Source: Gerris lacustris (Eukaryota; Arthropoda; Insecta; Hemiptera; Gerridae). Taken from it: a stretch of DNA of 64,000 nucleotides. Below the pieces are notes generated by a model, which searched no databases, had not been told where the DNA came from, and saw nothing but the letters and a program-made list of their open reading frames with translations. The position numbers and the translations under genes are program-made. The DNA lies in contig OX578284.1 of the NCBI GenBank assembly GCA_951217055.1, positions 14,193,687 through 14,257,686 on the forward strand, given 5' to 3'. This document shows positions 1 through 12,250 of this stretch, piece after piece; positions within the stretch are counted from its first letter, which is position 1; every line of letters begins with the position of its first letter.

Positions 1-817
1 TGATCCCTGTTCGAAACGTGAGGTTACACTAAATATATCTAATCATAAAAACCTCCCTTAAGAATGATCCCTGTAATGGGTTTGAAACGTCAGGATACAC
101 AAAATTAATCTCATTATGAGAAACTCTCTTAAGAATGATCCCTATAATGGGATCAAAATATCAGGATTCACTAAATTAATATCATCATGAGAAACTCTCT
201 TAAGAATGATCCCTGTAATGGATTCAAAATGTCAGGATTAACTAAGTTAATATCATCACGAGAAACTCTCTTAAGAATGATCTCTGTAATGGATTAAAAA
301 TGTCAGGATTCACTAAATTAATATCATCATGAGAAACTCTCTTAAGAATGATCTCTGTAATGGATTCAAAATGTCAGGATTCACTAAATTAATATCATCA
401 TGAGAAACTCTCTTAAGAATGATCTATGTAATGGATTCAAAATGTCAGGATTCACTAAATTAATATCATCATGAGAAACTCTCTTAAGAATGATCTCTGT
501 AATGGATTCAAAATGTCAGGATTCACTAAATTAATATCATCATGAGAAACTCTCTTAAGAATGATCTCTGTAATGGATTCAAAATGTCAGGATTCACTAA
601 ATTAATATCATCATGAGAAACTCTCTTAAAAATGATCTCTGTAATGGATTCAAAATGTCAGGATTCACTAAATTAATATCATCATGAGAAACTCTCTTAA
701 GAATGATCTCTGTAATGGATTCAAAATGTCAGGATTCACTAAATTAATCACATCATGAGAAACTCCCTTAAGAATGATCCCTGTAGTTGGTGCGAAATGT
801 CAGGATTAACTAAATCT
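1..817. repeat. 71-bp tandem array, about 11.5 copies
   Basis: The phrase gaatgatc recurs at 65, 136, 207 and onward every 71 bp up to about 775. Inner copies differ by only one or two bases, while the first (window edge) and last copies are more diverged, as expected of an array homogenised from its centre. The array runs off the left edge, so its full length is unknown. No open frame follows the period. Confidence 0.93.
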
Positions 818-981
818 CTGACGCCACCTGCGTCAGCTCTGGGAGATCTAGATTTATTTTTTCGAAGACAACTTGATTTCTACATGTAATAACTCAGGTC
901 TCATAGCTGAAGACATTTATTGCACAGTTTGTTCAGCTAATCCCACTATATTCTCAAATTAATAACACATCCCATAAGAAT

Positions 982-1195
982 GAGATCCAATTTCTGCTTG
1001 TTAATCAACAAGCTAAACGTCGATGTGACAAACGAACAAAAAGCTATCTGTCTTCCTAATTTTCTATACTCAGCATTGCCACAGATTTGAGATCTAAATT
1101 CTGCTTGTTAATCAACAAGCTAAACGTCGATGTGACAAACAAAAAAGAAGCGATCTTCTATACTTGGGATTGTCACAGATTGATAAAAGTGCAAT
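982..1195. repeat. 107-bp tandem duplication
   Basis: Two copies start with gagatc at 982 and 1089 and share ctgcttgttaatcaacaag, a short inverted repeat (cttgttaatcaacaag). The second copy has small deletions. The flanks 818-981 and 1196-1538 show no gene or second-copy repeat that I can see. Confidence 0.75.
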
Positions 1196-1538
1196 ACCAG
1201 ATAACAGAACCAGAGCATATCCAGACAACAAAACTAAATTCAATTCAAACTTTCCCTAACTAAAAGTTTGCGGAACTTCAAACTCTTAGACTATTATACG
1301 CTATTTTGTTGGCCAAGTAAATACCTATAAAAACTTTTGCAGTTAAATGTCCGTTTATACTCGTAGTTTCAGATATCAGCTAAGTTAGTGGTTTTATCGG
1401 GATTTTATAGATAATAATCTAAGATGTTTAACATTGTGGTTTATAGTTGAAGGAAAACGACTTTATCTCGAAGCTCTTAAATTTAACTTTAGGTCATAAT
1501 CATTTGTAAGTACTTTGTCTGAAATATAATGTTACCAA

Positions 1539-1927
1539 TTAGGCCCTCCGCACACTGGTCGACTGATTTACAACTCGAGTTGGAAACTAGTTGCAAAATA
1601 GTCACACGTGCAACCAGGTCCACACACGAGTGAAACTGATTTTAGATTAGTCGGTGATCTCTTTTCACACAGTGAGTCTACGGAGCTTTGATCATTCATT
1701 CTTGTCGGTATTTTTTTTTTTTTTTAAACTTATATCTGCAACCACTTTGCAACAGAGAAGGACGGTCTCGCGCAACCAGTTGCAAACTGATTTCAAACTG
1801 GTCTGGTTTTGGTCGACCCATGTGCAGACCCCTGCCTTCTATACGGGGCGTGTCACAGAAAAGTTGAGTGCGCAACTAGTTTCCAACTTAAGTTGCAAAT
1901 CAGTCGACCCGTGTGCGGAGGGCCTAA
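1539..1927. mobile_element. MITE-like element with inverted termini of about 55 bp
   Basis: The left end reads ttaggccctccgcacac and the right end gtgtgcggagggcctaa, its exact reverse complement. The match continues inward for about 55 bp with a few mismatches (gtcgactgattt against aaatcagtcgac). The 389-bp body has no transposase and is rich in gttgcaa and gtcgac words in both directions. No convincing target duplication is visible, so the superfamily is left open. Confidence 0.75.
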
Positions 1928-2349
1928 GAGTTTTCTCAGTTTTACTATTACGGTTTTATTCAATATCATAGAAAAACAATAAAGTATGTCAAGGGGTTAT
2001 AATATAATTAAAGTTAAAGGATTTAGAAGTTGCTGATGTTATAATTAGTATGTTTATATATATATAATAATTATAATTATAATAATAATTATAATAATAT
2101 TTATTTCACCAAAAAGAAAAATAAGTACATCAATTACATTTTTTCACATATAATATTTTTCAATAATATTCCCATTTTATTTTAAAGAAAAAAATTTGTT
2201 TGGTAAGGACCCTCAGTAGAGAGAGAAACTCTAGAGCGAGGGCCTCGTCTCTTAGAAATTGTTTTCGTATTTATAGTGATCTAAAAGTCTCTCTAAAAGT
2301 GATTATTTTATAGGATGTTTATTTATAATATAGTTCATTGATGTTGTTA
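1928..2349. other. AT-rich stretch, no gene seen
   Basis: It contains an imperfect taa/ttataa run at 2060-2110 that lies on the 3' side of the reverse-strand RT remnant and could be its tail. Nothing else is recognisable. Confidence 0.4.
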
Positions 2350-3363
2350 TCAGTACTTTCTAGTGTTGCTGTCTATTGAAATCAGTGAGAATAGGTAGGG
2401 TTTTAGTTTCTGTTTAAAAGTGTTAAGTGTTTGTATTTGTTTGAGGTTGTCAGGTAGGTGGTTGTAGTATTTTGGTCCTAAGTACGCAGCGTGTCTCTGT
2501 TTCTTTGTTGTTTTACAGTAAGGAATTTGTACTTTATTGTTTATTTTATGTCTAGTTGAATAATTATGATGGACATCGGTTTTTTCATGGTTAAAAAAAT
2601 ACATCAGGGTTGCCTTCATAAAAAGCAGATGAATAGGCAGCACCATCAGGTCTTGGTAGCAAAGCACCGAACTGTATCTAACTGGTTTTTTCAATATAAT
2701 TTTAATAACAGTTTTTTGTACTATTGACAACGGCTCTAAATTAGTTTCGGCTGCGCTTCCCCAAGACAGTATACAATAATTTAAAATTGACTCTACGAGG
2801 GCGTGGTATATAATTTTTATTGTGGACTTGTTAACAAAGTTTCTTATCTGTATAAAACTGTAAAATGTTTTTCTGATTCTTTTGACTACCCAGTCGATAT
2901 GGAGTTTCCAATTCAAGTTAGAATCAATCATTACCCCAAGGTATTTGATAGAGTCTACTTTTTCTAAAAGAGAACTGCATGTACAGGTGAAGTCTAACGG
3001 TCTAGTACATTGAGGTTGGTGTAAGATAAGTCTAGTCAAGTCGGGATGCGGTTGTCCTCTTACGTCATGTGAGAAAGTCATGTATTTGGTTTTGGCTAGA
3101 TTAAGAGTAAGTAAGTTGTTGTCAAACCAAGATTTTATTTCAGTCATTACTTTTGTAGCTTTAGTTAGAACTTCCTTCCAAGTGGATCCTCTGAAATATA
3201 CCAGAGTATCGTCGACAAAGGAAATTATTTCTGAATAGGAGTTTTTTAGTTTTAGTAAACCAGGAATTGCCAGGGCGCGATCACCGTTCCTTGGGGGGTT
3301 CCAAAATTTACTATAACTGGTTCGCTAAATCTACCGTCTAGTTTAACTTGTTGTTTAAGTGTG

Positions 3364-3365
<2 letters not shown>
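2350..3365 (-). pseudogene. Non-LTR retrotransposon reverse transcriptase, 5'-truncated and frameshifted
   Basis: Reading the minus strand, 3252-3365 encodes a fragment ending [17 protein letters not shown], matching the conserved RT PQG motif block. A frame change follows, then an open stretch carries SFVDDTLVYF, which holds the FxDD catalytic motif (about 3207-3180). A continuous 265-residue frame (2350-3147) then covers the palm end and thumb, with KTKYMTF, YLGVMIDSNLNW and a C-terminal region typical of Jockey/CR1-type LINEs. The endonuclease and the fingers are missing: coding similarity stops at the (TA)n array at 3366. It cannot give a working enzyme because of the truncation and the break near 3250. 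Clade assignment within the LINEs is tentative. The catalytic aspartates are intact, so decay is recent to moderate. Confidence 0.85.

Positions 3366-3430
<65 letters not shown>
3366..3430. repeat. (TA)n microsatellite
   Basis: Uninterrupted TA, abutting the RT remnant on the left and the first ribozyme-bearing unit on the right. Confidence 0.95.
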
Positions 3431-3433
<3 letters not shown>

Positions 3434-3606
3434 ATTTGGTATAGGTCCAGAGTTGGGTGGGCATCGTCGGGCCCCTGATGAGTTGGACGCGACGAAACGA
3501 TGCAGGACATGGCATAATGCCGAGCCAACATCTTATGTTGGAACAGTTCCTATGTGTCACGCTTGCGTGGCACATCCCTTGGTGTCTCTCACTAACACAA
3601 ATTGTG

Positions 3607-3608
<2 letters not shown>
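3431..3608 (+). repeat. Ribozyme-bearing unit, copy 1
   Basis: A 178-bp non-TA unit, from ttgatttggtataggtcc to aacacaaattgtg, bounded by TA arrays. It holds a hammerhead core (3461-3503) and two further hairpins: ccaacatcttatgttgg, and gtgtcacgcttgcgtggcac. An essentially identical copy starts 343 bp later. No coding capacity beyond short frames. Confidence 0.85.
3461..3503 (+). ncRNA. Hammerhead ribozyme candidate, copy 1
   Basis: All core elements are present in order. Stem III 5' strand gcatcgt (3461-3467) is followed by cleavage-site C3468, completing GUC. Then come the stem I segment gggccc (3469-3474), ctgatga (3475-3481), stem II gttg/cgac closed by a gacg tetraloop (3482-3493), gaaa (3494-3497), and stem III 3' strand acgatgc (3497-3503). 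Stem III is seven perfect pairs and is the open stem (type III order). Stem I is only six nt and self-complementary, so it cannot form a normal hairpin. It could pair between two copies, giving a double hammerhead. Minimal hammerheads acting as dimers are known from Penelope-like elements and retrozymes. Activity here is inferred. Confidence 0.8.
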
Positions 3609-3949
<341 letters not shown>

Positions 3950-3951
<2 letters not shown>

Positions 3952-3963
3952 TATATATATATA

Positions 3964-4027
<64 letters not shown>
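3950..4027. repeat. (TA)n microsatellite
   Basis: Third TA array of the cluster, with the same gtg interruption at 3964-3966. It ends where a family J head begins. Confidence 0.95.
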
Positions 4028-4030
<3 letters not shown>

Positions 4031-4992
4031 CTGAATACCCGTGCTTCGCTACGGGGTGTTTTATTTTCAATTTAATGGATTAATAAACTACCATCAAGAA
4101 ACATTTAAATTATTTTACAAAGCGAGAATATCTAGATTCTATCCCTCCCCTTTGATAAGATAATTTGCGAATATCCCCAATTAGTAATTCATTCCGACTA
4201 AATTTTTAAAAAGGAAAAGCAGTGGTATTTTCCTTCTGTACCCCCCCCCCCCCCCCCCCCTCCCCGTGTCATTTTACATCCCTTGGTTGAAATTGGAATT
4301 ATCTTATATTAATATACATGCTTACATCCAAAATAAGAGCTCTTTATCAAGTATTAACTTCCTAACTTTAGGAGATCGAATAAAACGCGCCCGTTCGTGC
4401 TCGCGCGCACACACACTTACGTTGACATTTCCTTTTTACCCCTCTCCTAAATGAAAATAATGACAAAAATGTACATTGCAATTACTTTTCTTTTAAAGAG
4501 CCTATCAACGATATGCATCATAAAGGGTACCTATCAATTACTTTGACATTTGTACCCCGTACTCCTGTGTACCAACATTTTAACTTTATAATCTCATGTA
4601 AGCAGTACACTCATAGACACTCTTCATTTATATAAGATAAAAGACACTCATAGACACTCTTCATTTATATAAGATGTAGTTATACACATTTTTCCGTTTT
4701 ACCCCCTCCTAAATGAAAATATGACAAAACTGTACATAACAACATTTACTGTACTTTTAAAGAGCTTTTCAACGATATGCATCATTAAAAGTATTCATTA
4801 CTTTGACATTTGTACCCCGTACCCCTGGGTACAAAAATAAAAATTTCGCAAAATCCTTTCTTAGTGGATGCCTATGATATGAACCGAGTATATCCTCAAA
4901 ATTTCAAGTCTCTCGGTTAAGCAGATTTTGCTGTGCGTTGATTCTATGTCAGTCAGTCAGTCAATCAGGACATTGCCACTTATATTATAGAC
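4028..4992 (+). mobile_element. Family J short interspersed element, full copy
   Basis: The head is tagctgaataccc followed by the hairpin cccgtgcttcgctacggg. A poly-C run of 20 (4241-4260) and the phrase gacatttgtaccccgtac follow. The tail has four cagt-type repeats (gtcagtcagtcagtcaatca) and ends at cacttatattatagac. There is no coding region. A second head starts immediately at 4993. Further pieces lie at 6170, 7087, 40310 and 62191. Superfamily unknown. Confidence 0.7.
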
Positions 4993-5350
4993 TAGCTGAA
5001 TACCCGTGCTTCGCTACGGGGTGTTTTATTTTCAATTTAATGGATTTATAAACTAACATCAAGAAACATTTAAATTATTTTTCAAAGCGAGAATATCTAG
5101 ATTCTATCCCTACCCCTTATTTCTACCCCCTCCCCTTTGATAAGATAATTTGCTAATATCCCAAATTAGTAATTAATTTCGACTAAATTTTTAAAAAGGA
5201 AAAGCAGTGGTATTTTCCTTCTGTACCCCCCCCCCCCCCTCCCCGTGTCATTTTACATCCCTTGGTTGAAATTGGAATTATCTTTTATTAATATACATGC
5301 TTACATCCAAAATAAGAGCTCTTTCTCAAGTATTAACTTCCTAACTTTTG
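4993..5350 (+). mobile_element. Family J, 5' fragment
   Basis: Same tagctgaatacccgtgcttc head and first 350 bp as the copy at 4028, including a poly-C run at about 5227-5239. The match is lost after about 5350, and the 3' part is absent here. Confidence 0.7.
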
Positions 5351-6169
5351 AAGATCGGTCTGGGCTCAATTCCCCTTCTTTTCTTACTCTGTCCTTATGT
5401 TCCCCTTAGGGATAAAATTTTAGAAAATCTCTATTGGCAGATATCAATATAATTTAGAAATTATTATACTACGTATTACACTCGTAGATTTCATTTTAGA
5501 ATTTTAAAGAAGTGGTCATTAAGTTAGTAAAGGTTTAGGCAGGGTAAGGCGTGATTTAATAATTATTGCCTTAATATCTAAAAAAAAATCTAAATATTTT
5601 CTGACAGTGATTGAAAAGTAATTTCTTTAACAGTTCTTCCTACAGAAATATCCACAAAACATAAAATATGGTCAGTAGTTTCTTCTGCAATTTTGGTTAA
5701 ATACATTTTTTTTTATGAAAAATGAAATAAGAATTTTGAAATCTATTTAGAAGCCCCGTTCTCAGCTAATTAAGCTAAACAGATAAACAGCAGCAGAATT
5801 AAGCTTAACATTGTACCCAAGAACCTCCAAAATCTATTCAGCCATTTGGAAATGATTGACGCACAGAGAGACAAATATAAAATTTTCTAAACTTAAATTC
5901 GTTGTCAGGACTACTCATTCATTGGAAATACCCCATATTCTCTCTCCACAGCTTGGGCCTCCTTGTTCTCTAGTGGAGAGATAACCTTATGTACAGCTAA
6001 AATGTAAAATCAATAAAATAGATAAATTGATGTACTAAAATATGATTTATGTATTAATATGTTTTATTCAATAAAGGTATTTTAAAAATAATAATAATAA
6101 TAATAATAAAATAAATGAATAAATACAAAATTTTAGCCCAATCGGATAAATGTACAGTACAGACACAAC
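5351..6169. other. No gene seen
   Basis: AT-rich unique-looking sequence with an (ataata)n run at 6088-6110. Every frame is closed by stops. Confidence 0.4.
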
Positions 6170-6540
6170 AATTATTAATTTTTTATACATAGATATAGAT
6201 ATATTTTTCCATTTTACCCCCCTAAATGTACATAACAATAATTGTACAGCACTCTTAAAGAGCTTTTCAACGGTATGCATCGTGAAGGGATTTCATTACT
6301 TTGACATTTGTACCTCGTACAATGTGTACCAAAATCAAAATTTCGAAAATACATGAAGTCAGTGACCTTCCCCTTTTCCCCTTGCTTTGAAGGTCAAATG
6401 TGCAAATTTTCATTGAAATCGGAATAAAACGGTAGATTTGAATAAAGAACACACACACACGCGCCCGTTCGCGCGCGCGCGCATACACACTTACGTTGGC
6501 ATTTCCTTTTTACCCCTCTCATAAAATAAAAATGACAATT
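6170..6540 (+). mobile_element. Family J internal fragment
   Basis: It shares cttttcaacggtatgcatcg, ttgacatttgtacc and ccttccccttttcccc-type phrases with the J copies at 4028 and 62191. It has (ca)n and (gc)n tracts at 6450-6484. The hairpin head and the cagt tail are missing. Confidence 0.55.
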
Positions 6541-6782
6541 ATTTTTAAATAAATAGACCTTTTTAAACTAATTAGACTTTTTAAATTGTTTTTGTTTTTG
6601 TTTTTAATCAAATGACTTTAAACGACTGACCTTATCTTTGTATATATATATTTTTTAAAATCTATACTTATCAATTTGTTATGATAGATAAAGATTAAAT
6701 AATGTTTAGTAGAATGATATACTATCAGATAAGTTAGTAACAGTTCAATGTTGGTCAGAGAATGTTACTCACCCTTGGATAC

Positions 6783-7021
6783 ATATATATAAAAGATCAA
6801 TGAAAAGCACACAATATTACTCAGATAAAGGTAAACCATTGTTTTCTTTAGTTTTTATTTTTGTTTAACTTTTTAAAATTTGTTAAATTGTTTCGTTTTT
6901 AATAAATTAATCATTTATGTTGTAATTATAAATTGTAAATTAATAGTTGTTAGATAAAAATGTATCATTGTATCATTATTATTTTAGGCCTGATGATGCC
7001 CAGGTATGGGCGAAAATTCGC
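6783..7021 (+). other. Possible Penelope-type leader: TATA-like box, intron-like stretch, ribozyme-like motif
   Basis: A TATA-like atatataaaag (6785-6795) is followed about 30 bp on by actcagata. Then comes a gtaaacc...tattattttag stretch with GT..AG ends (about 6831-6987), and directly after the AG the motif at 6989-7015. A 5' intron next to a promoter is known for Drosophila Penelope, but assignment here rests on layout only. Confidence 0.35.
6990..7015 (+). ncRNA. Partial hammerhead-like motif
   Basis: ctgatga (6990-6996), an extra t, stem II gccc/gggc with loop aggtat, then gaaa (7012-7015). No partner for stem III and no uh cleavage triplet are visible upstream, so this is half a hammerhead or a relic. 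It is preceded by ttttaggc, as is the minus-strand motif at 24581-24620. Confidence 0.45.
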
Positions 7022-7086
7022 ACCTATTATATTGTTTTTAAAAAAATAGAAATGTTTTTTTAATGATCATCCCTAAAAGCCCAATA

Positions 7087-7346
7087 AGTATGAAGAATAA
7101 TTACTGTACTTTTAATGAGCTTTTCAACGATATGCATCATTAAAAGTATTCATTACTTTGACATTTGTACCCCGTACCCCTGGGTACAAAAATAAAAATT
7201 TCGCAAAATCCTTTCTTAGTGGATGCCTATGATATGAACCGAGTATATCCTCAAAATTTCAAGTCTCTCGGTTAAGCAGATTTTGCTGTGCGTTGATTCT
7301 ATGTCAGTCAGTCAGTCAATCAGGACATTGCCACTTATATTATAGA
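7087..7346 (+). mobile_element. Family J, 3' fragment
   Basis: It runs from aataattactgtactttta to cacttatattatagat and is nearly identical to 4740-4990, including the cagt-repeat tail. It is 5'-truncated. Confidence 0.7.
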
Positions 7347-8914
7347 TAGCCTAAATTATTTATAATTAACTAATGGTATAAGATCCTTGAAATGATTTTA
7401 TAAATATAGGTAATCTGGAAAATCATAATATTACAGTCTTTTATCTATTCATGGTTCCTTGTTTTTACGATGTATTCTTTCCTAAGTTTAGACAGGTAAC
7501 TTTCAACATTATATAATAATGTTTGTTGCAAGGAAGTAGTGTCGCCTTTATGTCCACCGAATTAATATAGTTAAAATGCATAATAATTTATAATTTAACG
7601 TACATTAAACATGTATATAAAGTAAACGACTCATGAGACGCTGTAAATAAGCTTTGTTCTGCTATTGTTTGAGGCTTAATTTCACTATTAAACCATGTAA
7701 TAGGGTTCATGTTTATTAAATTACATGCTATTGCTTACTTACATGACATGTAAGGATATTAAAACTATAAGGTAGGGTATATTAGAAGAGGGTATAACCA
7801 CTAACCCATGCATATAAATGAACGTCTAACCCCACTCAAATTATATTTTAGACCTTCACTTCCTGTTCTACACTCAATATTAAATTTGGTTACTCCATGT
7901 TAAACTATCCTTAATTCGGTCTTTATATTACAATATTTGATTTTCCTGAAATATCTTGGTTAAATATAATTTTTCAATTAATACTCTTTTCTATAAAGTT
8001 ATTAACAATATAAAAAAAACTCATCAAGTACTTTCCAACAGGATACTAAAAGAGTTTCTTCGGTCATAAAAATTCATATATCGTACATTATTTTTTATAT
8101 TTATCAAATTAGTTTTGTTGTTTACTAATTATATGCATAAAAGTTGCTAAAGTGCAACTTTTATGCATATAGAAGCAAGGTGTGCATATATTATCCTTTA
8201 GCATCTTAGGTATGCACTTGTTTGGTTCTTTTAGGACTAATTGCCGCCATCTTGGAAACGTGATATATATTTGTGATCTAAATTTCAATCCTTTAAAATG
8301 ATACCCCTCTCAAAAATCACAATAAATAAAACTTTTGTGATCAGTTCGCAATTGCTCGCCGATAGAGAAATGTTTAGTGCTTTAGTTTGCAATATTATAC
8401 CTTTTTGGGGCAAAAAAGTTTAAATATTGTACCAAATTTCAAATCTCTAGCTACAAGTAGTTTGGGAGATATACTCCAAGATGCGACGGACGGACCTCTC
8501 ATTTGATGAACTACCAGAAGGATAAGGGTTTCTAGGATGACCTCACACCCTGATAATTATATTTACATGGCTATGATAAAATATTTTACATAGATATTTT
8601 TCGACACTAATAATCAGCTTATTCTATTTTCTATTGGTTTTAATACGTTACAAAAACTATTAAAATAATGAAAAGAAGAAACATATATTTTCCTATAAAT
8701 ATCCTGATAGTGGTTATGCAATGTTATTAAATCTATATTGTAAACTTTTTAGTATGTATTTAAAATTAATATTTAGTCCCAAGCAATAAAGGATTGTTTT
8801 ACGTATATTCCTTGTAAGTACGCTTGATCTGTATTAGAATTTTCTCTAATGGAAATGCCAAAGCTTGCTAGTAATCTTCTTCTAATGCCATCTCATCTCG
8901 CTCAAATCACAGCT
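7347..8914. other. No gene seen; one perfect hairpin inside
   Basis: AT-rich noncoding sequence. At 8400-8500 there is a phrase of the type accaaatttcaaatctctagc followed by gatgcgacggacggac, resembling the cores of families A-D, so a decayed short element may lie at about 8250-8560. Confidence 0.4.
8131..8170. repeat. Perfect 17-bp inverted repeat
   Basis: atatgcataaaagttgc (8131-8147), a 6-nt loop taaagt, then its exact reverse complement (8154-8170). No neighbouring gene explains it. Confidence 0.85.
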
Positions 8915-9150
8915 ATGTCATCGAAAATTCAATTTTGAGATTTTGATGGATTTACACGTTTTAAGGTCCCCTGAGTCCAAAAAAGTGGTTTTTAAAAAAT
9001 CTCTGTCTATCGTCTGTCTGTGTAGACGCCTGGTGCTTAATCTACTGGGTCGATTTTGACGAAATTTGGCATTAATGTTCAGAGTTGCCTCTGACCGATT
9101 TTTTTATATCTTAGGACGATCTATTGACGGCACTATACTTAACGATATCC
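8915..9150 (+). mobile_element. Family D fragment
   Basis: It shares gagattttgatggatttac, a tctgtcta block and gacgaaatttggcat with the D copies at 10343 and 18838. Both terminal tactttct repeats are missing. Confidence 0.55.
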
Positions 9151-10342
9151 TTAAAAAAAAAAAAAACTATAAAAGACCATTATGAATTTAAAATTAAACC
9201 TCTCTTAAAGGTATACCATAAAGAAAACACACTTTAATTTACAATACTTACTAGAAAGTTGTTTAATAGTTTCCTAAAAAAATCCTTGAAATTCTAAAAG
9301 CTAAAGTCATATAGAACTATAATTTATAGCCACTTTCTTAGGTTAGTTAAACATGTTGGTTACAAAACATGTTGGAGTTAAACATAAAGTATGATTAATG
9401 CAGTTGTGTTATTACTTTTACTTTTGGAAAGTAAATTAATATAGTTGGTTAATATTATTGTGTGGAGATTTCACTTATTAAAACGTGGTTAATTTTAGAA
9501 AAGTAATATTATTTATGAAGTTCTTAAAAAGTTTTGAGCTATAGTAAAATTAGTGTTAGTAGAAGCTCTTTTAATGTTAAAGGATTTTATTCGAGTGCAA
9601 ATCTGCGAAACTTTCTCCCAAATGTTTCACGAAAAGTGTTAAAACTCATATTCCTTTATTTTAAGAGAGTACTAACAAATGGGTGAAATTAGGCTCGTTC
9701 TTGTTACAGTTGGGTTAGGCTTATAGAAGGAGGTATTAAACCAAACTACTTCAAAGGACTTTAAATGTGTTCAAATCCTTTCTCTAGACTTGGTCTCTAA
9801 ATGAACTTCAAAAAAGTTTTCATGAAACTTTCTGAATTCAGTTTTGTAAAACTTTAGTTTTGGTTAGAGAAAAGCGGAAGTTAAGGAGGCAAGTGGTCCG
9901 TAAAGTTAAGAATCCTTGAAAAAGTGAGAAAAAAACCTTATAAGTTTTCCTGCGTGAGAAACCATGTGAAAGAGAATACTTTTGTAAGAATACACAAGTA
10001 ATCTTGTTTGAGGATCTTGTTTAACAAGATAGGCTTGTGTTAAAAGTTATCTTAGTACGAGGATTCTTTAGAAAACCAACTTTCTCTTTTCGACTATCTT
10101 ACAAATTGTATTACATACATATTTACAAGATAAATGATAAGAAGATAAAATAAAATCTTAGTTTATTCATTTGTCGAAACATGCTTTTTAAGACATTTTT
10201 TCTTCTGGTTTCTTTTAAACTAGGTATGGATTTTGGACCAATACGCAATATATAGTTCGTAGATTGATTAAAAATTAAATAAATAAATTAAGTAATTTGT
10301 ATATGAAGCCCCTCTTGAATCTGTAATAAAACTTTTCATTTT
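9151..10342. other. No gene seen
   Basis: AT-rich, stops in every frame, no tandem or inverted structure that I can see. Confidence 0.4.
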
Positions 10343-10953
10343 TACTTTCTTATATAAAGAGAAAGTATTGTTATGGCGCGGAAATTTGATTTTGATGAAT
10401 TTACCCGTTTTGAGAGTCCAAAAAATTGGATTTTAAAAACTGTCTGTCTGACGTATGCCTAAATATTGGACTATTTTGACGAAATTTGGCATACATGTTC
10501 AGAAAAATCATACCCCGAGGGGAAATAGAGAAATTAATTTTAGCTCCAAATTTGGGGGTGTTACCCCCAAATTTGGACCCAAAGAGTGTTTGGGCACCCC
10601 AAAGAGTGTTTGGGGGTAACACCCCCAAACACTCTGAAAAAACGTGAAAAAAAAAAAAATTCAACAACGGTTACGACGATTTTGATTAAAAATGTTAAAA
10701 TGTAGAACATTTAAATACTAATCTAATGATATAAGTCGTTTTCCCGGGAACATTCTAGTTCTCGAAATAATAGCTTTAAACGTGGACGGAGAGAGGTGAC
10801 GGAGAGAGGCTGGGTTCGATTCTCCGCCGAGGAGAAGTTATGTTTATGATAAATTTATATAAAATGTTCAATAATAATTAAATGTATCTACGAAAACTAA
10901 ATGGAAAACACTGGGCTAAGTTAATAAGTTATTATGAACTCGTATATGAGAAA
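10343..10953 (+). mobile_element. Family D short element
   Basis: The left end is tactttcttatataaagag and the right end is atatgagaaagt, so ytatat/atatra termini are inverted over about 12 bp. The core has ctgtctgtc and gacgaaatttggcatacatg. At 10553-10625 the phrase tttgggggtgttaccccc and its complement form a strong G/C hairpin cluster that the second copy lacks in full. Noncoding. Confidence 0.6.
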
Positions 10954-11040
10954 GTTTAACTGAGTTGTATCTGACCGATTTTTTTAACTTTGAAAATTTG
11001 AAGCCTTTATTAAAAAGATTACGCTTTTATTTTATTTTAA

Positions 11041-11142
<102 letters not shown>

Positions 11143-11629
11143 AACTTTATACACAACTTGAAAAATAAAGCCAGTAGTATTTTATGGATTTCTCAAGTTC
11201 CGAAGTAAGTATAATTTATCTCTTGTTGTATTAACAAAAAGTTAAAATGTTTAAATAAACATTCCCTTAAGCTTTTCATAACTAAACCTTTAAGGAAATT
11301 GAGAAAAATAAGTTTTTCTATCTATTCCCATGCATCCGAAGAAGCTGCTTAACATAAAATAGCCCAAGTCGATTTATCACTGTATTGACCCAAGCATAGT
11401 ACATCTCCTTAAGCCATCGTTTCTAGAATATTCCAGGGAACTTCACAAGAAAAATATTATTCACTTTATATTATTATAATCCCTGTCGAAAGGTCCCACC
11501 AAAATATTTTCACGTGAGTTTATCCCCTGTATATTTTTTTTGCTAGAGGTTTCCAAACCCTTTCAAGATAAAATTGGAAAAAATGTATTCTTGGATTATT
11601 TGTTGCGAGAAAAGAAGAAAAATGCGTGA

Positions 11630-12250
11630 ATTTGTTTTATATTGGCACTTAGGTTATCTTCAAAAAATAGTGTTATCTATCACTAATGTTGTCTATAGTA
11701 TATCTATCTTGATGCCTGAGTATTGTTTAAAAATGTGTGACTTTTTTTGTTAAACATACAAAGTCCTTGGCTCTTAAGTTATCTCCAAAAATTACTGTTA
11801 TCTATGCATTGCTAATGTTATCTAACTAGTTTAACTATCTTGATACCTGTATATTGTTGAAAAATATATATTACTTAATTTATAAAAGTACGAGGTCCTT
11901 GGCACTTAGTTTGTCTCCAAGAAATAGTGTTATCTATAGCTAATGTTATCTTAATAGTTTATCTGTCTTGATACTTGAGTATTGTTGAAAAATGTGTGAC
12001 TTTTTTTGTTAGATATACGAGGTCCTTGGCACTTAAGTTGTCTCCGAAAATAACTGTTATCTATATCTAATGTTATGTAACTAGTTTATCTATCATGATG
12101 CCTGTGTATTGTTGGAAAATGTGTGACTTTTTTTTATAAATGTACGAGGTCCTTGGCACTTAGGTTGTCTCCAAGAAATAGTGTTATCTATCTCAAATGT
12201 TATTTTACTAGTTTATCTATGTTGATACCTGAGCATTGTTCAATATTTTG
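11630..12250. repeat. 127-132-bp tandem repeat, about 5 diverged copies
   Basis: The phrase gtccttggcactta recurs at about 11641, 11763, 11895, 12022 and 12149. Each copy also carries tctccaagaaatagtgttat and tgatgcctg...attgttgaaaaatgtgtgac. Divergence between copies is high, so this is an old array. Confidence 0.85.

Noticed and set aside
1654..1971. 105-codon frame over the MITE at 1539-1927
   Set aside because: It runs across the inverted terminus and into the flank, with no domain pattern. Incidental.
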